The notes beneath the pieces are model-generated. The model made no database searches and was not told where the DNA came from. It saw only the letters and a program-made list of their open reading frames with translations. Positions 16,397-23,308 of a stretch of 64,000 bases of DNA are shown here, one piece after another. The translations under genes and the position numbers were made by a program. Numbering within the stretch: the stretch's first letter is position 1; every line of letters begins with the position of its first letter. This DNA is from Anaeromyxobacter paludicola (GTDB lineage Bacteria; Myxococcota; Myxococcia; Myxococcales; Anaeromyxobacteraceae): NCBI RefSeq assembly GCF_023169965.1, contig NZ_AP025592.1, positions 2,666,001-2,730,000 on the forward strand, written 5' to 3'.

Positions 16397-17808
16397 CAGA
16401 ACCGCTCACCCGCCACGGTCACCGCGTAGGGCTCCTCGCCCACCGGCACGGTCGAGAGGAGCTGGTGGCTGGCGAGGTCGAGCACGGCCAGGCCCGGCAG
16501 GGACGGCACGAGCGCCAGGAGCGCGTTCTCCGCGTCGTCGATGGCGAGCCAGGTGACGGTCCCGGGGACGGGGAAGAAGTCCACCGGGATGAGCGAGAAG
16601 GCGTCGTAGACGCGCAGCCGGCTCTCGCCGCGCAGCGCCACGTAGAGGAGATCGGTCCGCGGATCGACCTTGAGCGCGGTGGCCCCGAGCCCCACCGTGA
16701 CGCGGCCGGCCGGCGCGAGCGACGGCAGCGAGAAGGCGTCGAGCTGCGGCGAGCTCGAGTAGATCACGTAGAGCTTGTCGCCGGCCCGGTCGAGCTGGGC
16801 GCGGATGGGGCCGGCGCCGGTCGGGATCGAGCCCGCCACCGCGCGGTTGGCGACGTCCACCACCGTCACGCTGTTCGACCCCTCGTTGAGCACGTAGGCG
16901 CGGCGCCAGGCCCGATCGACCAGCAGCGACGCCGGGGCGGTGCCGGTCGGGAGCCGCGCCCGCTCCACGCCGGTGTCGGGATCGAGGAACGAGAGGGTGT
17001 TGGAGCCGGCGTTGAGGACGAGGAGCGTGCGGCCGTCGGGCGCGAGGGCGAGCTCGATGGGGCGGTCGCCCGGCGAGAGCCTGAGCCGCGGCTGCTCCAC
17101 GTCGCTCGTGAGGTCGTGCACCTGCACCTGGTCCTCGCCGGAGAGCGCGACGTAGAGCCGCGCGGAGGGGCCCTGGGAGAGCGCGAGGCCGCGCGGCTCG
17201 CGGCCGGTGGCGAGCACCGCGAACACCTCGCGGCGGCGCCGGTCGAAGAGGGTGAGATCGCTGCCGCCCGCGTTGGAGCAGACGCCGTCGAGCGCGGGGG
17301 GCGGGCGCGCCGGGGCGGCCACGGCGAACCGGGGCGTGAAGGCCACGCCGGCCTGGAACGAGGGCTCGTAGCGGAGCGTGAGGCCGAGCACGGTGGCCGC
17401 GCCCGCCTTCACCTCGAACGGGCCCTCGAGGGGCGACGGCTCCTTCGGGACCAGCAGCTGCGCCGGACCGTCCGGGGCGAGGACGGCGGCCTTCGTCACC
17501 TGCAGCTCGAAGCCGCGGTAGGCGCCCGGCGGGAGCCGGCCGGAGGCGAGCAGCCGCTGCCGCCTGGGCTCGGGGCCCGGGAGCTCGGCGAGGGCGAGCG
17601 CGAGCGGCACCGCGCCGCCGTCCTCCCGCACCGCCGCGAGCGAGGCGAGCGAGAGCGAGAGCCGGTCCGCGTCCTGGGGCCACCCTTGGAGGTAGAGGAA
17701 GACGGCGCCCTCCTCGGCGAGCGGCGGGCGCGCGGCGAGGCGCGGCGTGAGGAAGCCCGCGCAGCCCGTGAGGCCGAGCGACACGAGGGTGGCGAGCAGC
17801 GTCTTCAC
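16396..17808 (-). CDS. YVTN-type beta-propeller lipoprotein
   Basis: A 470-residue protein with lipobox LTGC (Cys 16). An N-terminal beta domain (residues about 35-170) precedes a seven-bladed YVTN-like propeller (from about residue 195; blades such as RLYVALSGEDQVQVHDL, RAYVLNEGSNSVTVVDV, LLYVALRGESRLRVYD). It is the first gene after the omcS terminator and probably opens the eight-gene assembly operon, either by readthrough or from a promoter not resolved here. It is predicted to be anchored in the outer membrane. There are no haem sites; a scaffold or adaptor role is inferred. Confidence 0.8.
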   Translation of the reverse strand: MKTLLATLVSLGLTGCAGFLTPRLAARPPLAEEGAVFLYLQGWPQDADRLSLSLASLAAVREDGGAVPLALALAELPGPEPRRQRLLASGRLPPGAYRGFELQVTKAAVLAPDGPAQLLVPKEPSPLEGPFEVKAGAATVLGLTLRYEPSFQAGVAFTPRFAVAAPARPPPALDGVCSNAGGSDLTLFDRRRREVFAVLATGREPRGLALSQGPSARLYVALSGEDQVQVHDLTSDVEQPRLRLSPGDRPIELALAPDGRTLLVLNAGSNTLSFLDPDTGVERARLPTGTAPASLLVDRAWRRAYVLNEGSNSVTVVDVANRAVAGSIPTGAGPIRAQLDRAGDKLYVIYSSSPQLDAFSLPSLAPAGRVTVGLGATALKVDPRTDLLYVALRGESRLRVYDAFSLIPVDFFPVPGTVTWLAIDDAENALLALVPSLPGLAVLDLASHQLLSTVPVGEEPYAVTVAGERF

Positions 17809-17839
17809 GGCTGGCCTCCGACTTCGCCGGGTGAGTGGA

Positions 17840-17876
17840 AATAAAGCAGGGAGGGGCCGCGCAGGCGGCCCCTCCC
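17840..17876 (-). terminator. Intrinsic terminator after omcS
   Basis: A perfect 12-bp stem (GGGAGGGGCCGC at 17849-17860 with its complement at 17865-17876, 4-nt loop) is followed on the minus strand by GCTTTATTT. It lies 32 nt after the omcS stop and before the propeller lipoprotein gene. It would limit readthrough and let the filament subunit be made in large excess over the export genes. Confidence 0.75.
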
Positions 17877-17907
17877 CCCGTTCACTACGACCTATGGCGC
17901 GACGGAA

Positions 17908-19305
17908 TTAATCCTTCGCGTGGCACTTGTTGCAGAGCGACCGCTGGGCGAACGCGAAGTTCGTCGCCGGGCGGTCGTACATGGCCGCCTGGTAGGTCGC
18001 CTGGTTCATGCCCATGCTGTACTGGCCGTAGGCGCCCTCCGCGACCGGGGAGTCGCTGCCCGGCCACTGCCCGCCGAGGGTGAGGAACTCGGCCTTGTTG
18101 TTCCAGCGGGTCATGCTGTCGAAGCCGCCGGCGTGGGCGCGGTGGCAGGAGAGGCAGGACACGTTCTCGGAGCCGAGCGACGGGCCGCCGGTCTGCGTGC
18201 CGTCGTTCACGGCGTGGCCGGCGAGGGTGGCGATGACGGTGGTGCCCTCCTCGTACGGGACGAGCGAGGTGTAGGAGCCGGCGCTCGTGCCGGTGAGGTC
18301 GCCCGACTTCTTGTAGGCGTTGTAGATGGCGGCGATGGTGGTGCCGTTCGCGGCGCCGGCCAGGTTGTTGGCGGTGGCGGTGAGCTTGGCGCCGTTGCCG
18401 GCCGGGTGGATGAGGGCGGTGTTGGCGGCGTTCACGTTGTCGTTGTGGATCGAGCGGTGGCAGTTGGAGCACCACTCGGACATGCCGGCGCCGTAGGCGA
18501 CGCGGGTCTCGGTGACGGCCTCGGTGCGGTTGTAGGTGGCGGGGGCGACGGCGACCGGCGGGTTGGCGTTGAACGCCATCACGCCCGGGACCGACATCTG
18601 GGAGTAGTTGCTGGGGGCGAGGAGGCGGTAGACGCCCACGGCCTCGTCGGCGGTCGGCGCGGCGCCGTAGGAGCCAGGGCCGCCGATGGGCAGCGTGGCG
18701 GAGCCGAAGGCGGTGTTGGTGATGGTGCCGTTCACGTCGGTGATGCGGGCGCGGCTGTGCGGGTCATGGCAGGAGGCGCAGCTCAGGCTGGCCGCGGGGT
18801 AGTTGCCGCCCGGGGCGGTGGTCAGGGTGGCGTCGGCGACGAGGCCGTAGTCCTGGGCCACGACGTTGTGGCCGTGGCGCTCGCCCTTGGAGGTGACCGG
18901 CGCGCCGTAGCTGGCCGTGCCCTTGTAGGTCTGCGTCAGCCAGGCGAAGTCGCCGCCCGGGGTGCGCTCCACCGGGGCGCTGCCGGCCGCGGGGGCCGGG
19001 AAGGTCATCACGTGGTAGCTGCTCGGGGCGGTGTCGGCGGCGGCGTGGCAGTTGAGGCAGGTGGAGCTGTTGTCCGAGCCCTGCAGCAGGTAGTTGTTGC
19101 CCTGGAACTGGACGGTCGAGGCCTTCCCGCCCGAGTTCCAGCCGGTGAGGCCGGTGTTCCGGCCGCCCGACATCGACTTGTTGCCGGACGAGTTGTGCAT
19201 CGAGTGACAGCCGTCGCAGTACGCGACGCCGCCGTCGTGGAAGGCCCAGGCGTTGCCGGCAGCGATCGTGGCAACGAGGGCCAGTGCGAATCTGAACGAC
19301 TTCAT
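17908..19305 (-). CDS. omcS: OmcS-family hexahaem cytochrome nanowire subunit
   Basis: A 465-residue protein. ATG 19305 follows GGAGGAG. Signal peptide ends NAWA; the mature protein starts FHDGGVAYCDGCHSMHNSS, nearly the start of Geobacter sulfurreducens OmcS as I recall it. Six CXXCH sites (CDGCH, CLNCH, CASCH, CSNCH, CLSCH, CNKCH) occur in the OmcS order. Landmark strings match too: ADTAPSSYHV, RTPGGDFAWL, GERHGHN, TTAPGG-YPA, SCHDPH, APATYNRTEA, TRVAYGAGMSEWC, SCHRAHA-GFDSMTR and the C-terminus LCNKCHAKD. OmcS polymerises into extracellular micrometre-long haem filaments. Similarity over the full length and conserved His residues support the same bis-His filament fold here. Confidence 0.95.
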   Translation of the reverse strand: MKSFRFALALVATIAAGNAWAFHDGGVAYCDGCHSMHNSSGNKSMSGGRNTGLTGWNSGGKASTVQFQGNNYLLQGSDNSSTCLNCHAAADTAPSSYHVMTFPAPAAGSAPVERTPGGDFAWLTQTYKGTASYGAPVTSKGERHGHNVVAQDYGLVADATLTTAPGGNYPAASLSCASCHDPHSRARITDVNGTITNTAFGSATLPIGGPGSYGAAPTADEAVGVYRLLAPSNYSQMSVPGVMAFNANPPVAVAPATYNRTEAVTETRVAYGAGMSEWCSNCHRSIHNDNVNAANTALIHPAGNGAKLTATANNLAGAANGTTIAAIYNAYKKSGDLTGTSAGSYTSLVPYEEGTTVIATLAGHAVNDGTQTGGPSLGSENVSCLSCHRAHAGGFDSMTRWNNKAEFLTLGGQWPGSDSPVAEGAYGQYSMGMNQATYQAAMYDRPATNFAFAQRSLCNKCHAKD

Positions 19306-19387
19306 GTGTGTGCTCCTCCAGGCTGCTGTTTTTGCGCCGACCGGCGAACTTCCTCGGAGACCGGTACGGCGCGCACCCGGGGCACCT

Positions 19388-19403
19388 AGCATCGGCTGTG
19401 CCA
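19388..19403 (-). promoter_or_regulatory. Sigma-54 (-24/-12) promoter candidate for omcS
   Basis: The minus strand reads TGGCACAGCCGATGCT. GG and GC have exactly the spacing of the TGGCACG-N4-TTGCW consensus, with TGGCAC fully matched and one mismatch in the -12 TTGC. The start site would fall near 19377, giving a leader of about 72 nt with a good Shine-Dalgarno sequence. omcS-type genes are reported to depend on RpoN in Geobacter. Confidence 0.65.
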
Positions 19404-19442
19404 CGATATTTGCCTGGAATCGCTGGCTTTTCGCCGATCGGC

Positions 19443-19462
19443 GGTGGGTGAGAAGACCCACC
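19443..19462. promoter_or_regulatory. Inverted repeat upstream of the omcS promoter (possible activator site)
   Basis: GGTGGGT-N6-ACCCACC (7-bp arms) is centred about 50 bp upstream of the -24 element. A 12-bp palindrome CGCCGATCGGCG (19432-19443) abuts it. The position suits an enhancer-binding-protein site, though these sites usually lie farther upstream. The rest of the 19306-19740 gap shows no gene. Confidence 0.4.
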
Positions 19463-19740
19463 CGCCTCGTGCGGCCCGAGGCCGACCTCCCCCTCCCCTG
19501 CCGATGATGCAGTCGGTAAGGACCCGTCCATGAGGTCAAATCGAAGTCACCCGTTCACGGGACAAACCGAGCCGGAACTGCGGTCCGCCGGACCCGGTCC
19601 GTGCATCCCCCGTTCGTAGGGTCCGACCGCTCCCGCGCGCCATGGGGCGCTCGCTTGCACGTCGATGGACGTGGGTGGCTGTAGGTGGTGGTGAGTGACC
19701 CAGCCGCCAGCCGGGCCCGGCGTGGGCCGCGCGCCGCCCT

Positions 19741-20781
19741 TCAGCGCTGCCCGGAGGCGGCGGCCGGCTCGCTGGAAGCGGCGGCGCCCTCCGCCGGCGG
19801 CGCCGGCGGGTCCTGCACCGAGTACTGGAAGACGCTCACGCCCCTGCGCGCGCTCTGCGACACGAAGACGCGGTCCCCCGCGACCGCGAGGTCGAGCGGG
19901 GCCACGAGCTGCCCGGGCCCCCAGCCGCGGCCGCCGAACTCGCCGCGGAACTCGAGCTCGGGCGTGAAGACCATCACCACCGAGCGCAGCACGTCGCCCA
20001 CCAGGAACCGCCCCTGGGCGTCGCGCGTGATCCCCCCGACCACGTTGAACTTGCCGGGCGAGCTGCCGCGGTCGCCGAAGCTCGTGACCTTGCCGGAGGG
20101 GGAGACGACGAAGACGGTGAAGAGCGGGGCGACCGTGAAGAGGTAGTCGCCCGCCTCGTCCACGTTGAAGGCCTGCATGGCCGGGTTGCCGGCGCGGACC
20201 CCCTTGCCGATCTTGCCGAGCTCCTTCTCGAGCTCGTGGAAGAAGTCGTGCGTCTCCTCGACGCGCCCCTGGAGGTCGGCCACGAGCACCTTCATGGTCC
20301 CGCGCTGGGCGAGGAAGATGCGCCGCCCGCGGCTCACGAGGACGTCGGGCGAGAAGTCCTTGGCGAAGTCGTCCGGCACCTGCGTGAGCTCGACCCGCGC
20401 GCGCGGCTCGCCGCGGAAGTTGCAGCGGGTGAGCACCTGCTTGCCCTTCTCGCTCGCCAGCACCAGCAGCTCGCCCGTGGGGAGCGGCGCCACCGCGAGC
20501 ACGTTGCCGAGCTCCGCGTCCTGGCCGAACCGGTAGAGCTCCATCCCGTTCTCGTCGAAGACGCCGACGCTGCCGTCGGTCCGGTCCACGACGTACAGCT
20601 CGCGGTGCGCCGGATCCCAGACGAGCGAGGCCCAGCTCGAGGGGACCGGCCCGTCGCTGTCGGAGAGGTCGTAGAGGAACGTGCCCTTCGCGGCCTTCCC
20701 CGGATCGTACGGGGCGGGCGGCAGGGGCGGCGCCGCGAGCGCGGCCGCGAGGAGCGCGGAGGTGAGCGCCTGGAGGAGCAT
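19741..20781 (-). CDS. Secreted NHL-type six-bladed beta-propeller upstream of omcS
   Basis: A 346-residue protein with signal peptide (residues about 1-17) and propeller blades throughout (ELYVVDRTDGSVGVFDENG, FLVGDVLRSVVMVF, RVFVSQSARRGVSVFQY). The C-terminal tail is Pro/Ala/Ser-rich. It precedes omcS on the same strand with a 435-nt gap that contains the omcS promoter, so it is probably a separate transcript. A TTATGGT sequence about 10 nt upstream of the SD region may be its -10. I recall an NHL protein next to omcS in Geobacter as well, which would support a conserved role, but synteny must be checked. Confidence 0.8.
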   Translation of the reverse strand: MLLQALTSALLAAALAAPPLPPAPYDPGKAAKGTFLYDLSDSDGPVPSSWASLVWDPAHRELYVVDRTDGSVGVFDENGMELYRFGQDAELGNVLAVAPLPTGELLVLASEKGKQVLTRCNFRGEPRARVELTQVPDDFAKDFSPDVLVSRGRRIFLAQRGTMKVLVADLQGRVEETHDFFHELEKELGKIGKGVRAGNPAMQAFNVDEAGDYLFTVAPLFTVFVVSPSGKVTSFGDRGSSPGKFNVVGGITRDAQGRFLVGDVLRSVVMVFTPELEFRGEFGGRGWGPGQLVAPLDLAVAGDRVFVSQSARRGVSVFQYSVQDPPAPPAEGAAASSEPAAASGQR

Positions 20782-20876
20782 GGAGGGGCCGTCACCATAA
20801 CACCCGGCCCCCGGCGCCCGCTTCCGCCGGCAGGGGCCGGGCGGGCGGCAGGGCGATCGCCTCGCCGGCGACGATC

Positions 20877-20896
20877 GGGCGGGCGGGCGGGCGGGC
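20877..20896 (+). repeat. (GGGC)5 tandem repeat, G-quadruplex motif
   Basis: Five GGG runs with one-base loops on the plus strand, in the 194-bp divergent spacer between the NHL gene (minus, start 20781) and the small secreted protein (plus, 20976). Such tracts can form a very stable G-quadruplex. Confidence 0.7.
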
Positions 20897-20938
20897 GAGC
20901 GGCGGGGCGGCCGCCCGGCCGGCGCCGCGCCGGGCTGG

Positions 20939-20947
20939 TGCTACATT
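20939..20947 (+). promoter_or_regulatory. Extended -10 candidate (TGCTACATT)
   Basis: TG-C-TACATT lies 29 nt before the start of the 20976 gene, followed by an SD (GGGAG). The same TGCTACATT occurs at 50819-50827 before the AAA ATPase gene. Confidence 0.4.
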
Positions 20948-20975
20948 GTCCGCGGCCCGTGCCGGGAGCTCCCCC

Positions 20976-21260
20976 ATGCGCAACCTCCTGCAGCTCGCCA
21001 CGCTCGCCGCCGTCCTCCTCATCGTCGCGACCGACGTGGCGCGGGCCCGGCCCAACGAGACCTTCACGCTGCAGGACCAGGACAAGCTCCTCGTCGAGGC
21101 GCCGGGCTGCCACGCGTTCTGCGGGATCCAGACGCCGCAGCGGCGCGAGTGCGCGGTGCGCGAGCCCGACTGCAGCGTGGTCTGCGAGCCCATCCCCGAG
21201 TGCAAGCCCGACGGCATCCGGCCGATGCGGGTCTGCGCGGTGGTGCGCGACCGGCGCTAG
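20976..21260 (+). CDS. Small secreted Cys-rich protein
   Basis: A 94-residue protein; ATG 20976 follows GGGAG at 7-nt spacing. Signal peptide (residues about 1-24, ending ARA) precedes a compact domain with seven Cys (GCHAFCG, RECA, PDCSVVC, PECK, RVCA). There is no CXXCH motif. I do not recognise the family. It is divergent from the NHL gene of the omcS region. Confidence 0.65.
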   Translation: MRNLLQLATLAAVLLIVATDVARARPNETFTLQDQDKLLVEAPGCHAFCGIQTPQRRECAVREPDCSVVCEPIPECKPDGIRPMRVCAVVRDRR

Positions 21261-21329
21261 GGACAATGCCAGTCACTTGACGAGCCTTCCTCGGTCACAC
21301 GGGCTCGGCGCTCGCGCGACCAACCCGTG

Positions 21330-21470
21330 AGCTTCTTCGGGCCCTGACGCGAGCGGAGGGGGCACGCGCGAGCGATCTCGCCGAGCTCGGCGGCGGCGCC
21401 GCCGCCTCGCCGGACGTGTCCGAACGCACTGGGCCAGGGGCGCGCGAAACGAGGCCGCGCCCGCGAGGAG
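21330..21470. repeat. Left arm of a long inverted repeat flanking the HNH pseudogene
   Basis: Read in reverse complement, this matches 23033-23170. It includes an exact 33-nt block (21383-21415 against 23092-23124), which itself contains the palindrome GGCGGCGGCGCCGCCGCC, and a 20-nt block around 21451-21470. The rest of the 21261-21780 gap has no gene I can support. Confidence 0.7.
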
Positions 21471-21484
21471 GGGCCGGCCAGGAG

Positions 21485-21502
21485 CCGTCCCCGGGGACGG
21501 CT
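21485..21502. repeat. 18-bp palindrome, copy 1
   Basis: GCCGTCCCCGGGGACGGC, a perfect palindrome. An identical copy lies at 22894-22911, inside the last codons of the HNH pseudogene, so the gene is bracketed by both the long inverted repeat and this short one. Confidence 0.75.
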
Positions 21503-21780
21503 CGGGCCAGGAGCTCCGCGCAGCCTGTCCCATTGCTGCCGGCCCATTTCGTTACCCATGTACCCCGTACGGCCTCCGTTTTCGCTTGACCGGGCCGTGG
21601 GCTTTTCCGCCTCGCAACGGTCCCGCGCGCTGGGCATGCCCCTCCCGACGCGCCCGGCGTCCCCTGCGCGGCGCGCGCGCCGTCTCCGGGGGAGCGCGGA
21701 GGCTGCTCCGGGAAAGCCCGGCCACGGGCCGCCCAGACCCCTTCCCGGAGGGCTCGAAAACCGCTGGTACAACGGAGCGT

Positions 21781-22948
21781 ATGAACGCCCTGCTCTCCAC
21801 CGATCTGGCCGCGCTGTCCGACCGCGCGCTCCTCGATGCCCTCACCTCCCTCGTCCGGCGCGAGCGCGAGGCCACCGCCGACGTCCTCGCGCACCTCGCC
21901 GAGGTCGATGCCCGCAGGCTCTACCGCGACCACGCCTGCCCCTCGATGCACGCCTATTGCGTGGACGTGCTCCACCTCTCCGACGAAGCCGCCTACAAGC
22001 GCATCAACGCCGCCCGCGCGGCGCGCCGCTTCCCCGTCATCCTGGAGATGCTCGCCGATGGCAGGCTCCACCTCTCCGCCGTGTGCCTCCTCGCGCAGCA
22101 CCTCACGGAGGAGAACCACGGCCCTCTCCTCGACGCCGCCGTCCACCGCAGCAAGCGCGACGTCGAGCAGCTCCTCGCGGAGCGATTCCCCAGGCCGGAC
22201 GTGCCCGAGGCGCTGCGCAAGCTCCCGAGCCCCTCGCCGCGCTTCCTGCCATCGGCGCCGCCCGAAGCGCGATCTCTCCTTGCTGCCGCCCGAACCGCCG
22301 CCGCTCCTCGCTCCTCCCGCTGCGCTTGCGCCCGCCCCCACACCGGTCGTAGCGCCTCCTCCGCCGCCACGACCCGCGCTCGCCCCGCTCGCGCCCGAGC
22401 GCTACAAGCTCCAGCTCACCATCTCTCGCCAGACCCGCGACCGGCTGGAGGAGGCCCGGGACCTGCTCGGCCATCAGCTGCCGGCCGGAGACCTCGCCGA
22501 GGTCGTCGACCGGGCGCTCGAGCTCCTGGTCCGCGAGCTTCGCAAGCGGAAGTTCGCCGAGACCCGAAGGCCGCGGGCACCCAGGTCCGCCCCGGCGACC
22601 GAGGGCTCGCGGCACATCCCCAGCCACGTGCGGCGCGAGGTGGCCCTGCGCGACGGCCACCAGTGCACCTTCGTCGCCGAGGACGGACGGCGCTGCCCGG
22701 CTCGCCGCAGGCTCGAGTTCCACCACCAGCGGGTCGCCTTCGCGAAGCGCGGGGAGGCGACCGCCGCCAACATCTCCCTTTGCTGCACCGCCCACCATGG
22801 GCTCGCGACGGAGCAGGAGTTCGGCCGCGAGCACGTCGCCCGACGCGTCGCCGAGGCCCGGCAAGCGCGCGAGCGCCGCCGCGTTGCCAAGGCGCCGTCC
22901 CCGGGGACGGCGTTCACCACCTCATCTTTCGCGTTCGGCCCGACCTGA
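21781..22948 (+). pseudogene. HNH endonuclease gene with one frameshift
   Basis: ATG 21781 opens a frame with the helical N-terminal domain typical of DUF222-like HNH proteins (LSDRALLDALTSLVRRE...). This frame loses sense after about 22255. The C-terminal half continues one base over: a Pro-rich linker, then YKLQLTISRQTRDRLEEA and an HNH core (CTFVAEDGRRCPARRRLEFH, HH, ANISLCCTAHH) to the stop at 22948. One extra base (or two missing) between about 22250 and 22290 explains it. A TACAAC -10 candidate lies 7 nt before the ATG. It could also be a sequencing error; either way it is not intact as given. Confidence 0.75.
22894..22911. repeat. 18-bp palindrome, copy 2
   Basis: Identical to 21485-21502. 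It lies within the 3' end of the HNH reading frame and encodes the KAPSPGTA part of the tail, suggesting that the repeat was captured into the coding sequence. Confidence 0.75.
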
Positions 22949-23032
22949 CCGATGACCGGCGGGGCAAGCCGTTCCGTGCTCCACCCGGCCGGTCTCCCAC
23001 CGCGCGCGGTGCGGCGAGCTTCCGTGAGGGTT

Positions 23033-23170
23033 CCTCCTCTCGCGGGCGCGGCCTCGTTGCACGGGCCCCCACGTTCGCGCGGGCAGACTCCGTCCGGCGA
23101 GGCGGCGGCGCCGCCGCCGAGCTCCGCGAGAACGCTCGCGCGCGCCCCCCCTCGTCGTCTCGGCCCGAAC
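23033..23170. repeat. Right arm of the long inverted repeat
   Basis: Partner of 21330-21470 in opposite orientation; the 33-nt identical core is 23092-23124. It occupies the gap between the HNH pseudogene and the TPR membrane protein gene. The rest of the 22949-23308 gap contains no supported gene. Confidence 0.7.
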
Positions 23171-23308
23171 GCCGCTCGCTGGACGGGGCCATCGGTCGAG
23201 AGGCGGACTGGCCCCGGCCGACTGGCCGGCGCCCGGGTCGCAGTACGCGCGCGACCCGCCCCCTGACAGAGAGGCACGCCGGAAGTGGCCAAGTGAGAGG
23301 CACTGGCA

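Noticed and set aside
13328-16429. Plus-strand open frame of more than 1000 codons
   Set aside because: Arg/Ala/Gly-rich shadow of the beta-barrel and lipoprotein genes, which have clear signals, start overlaps and family features.
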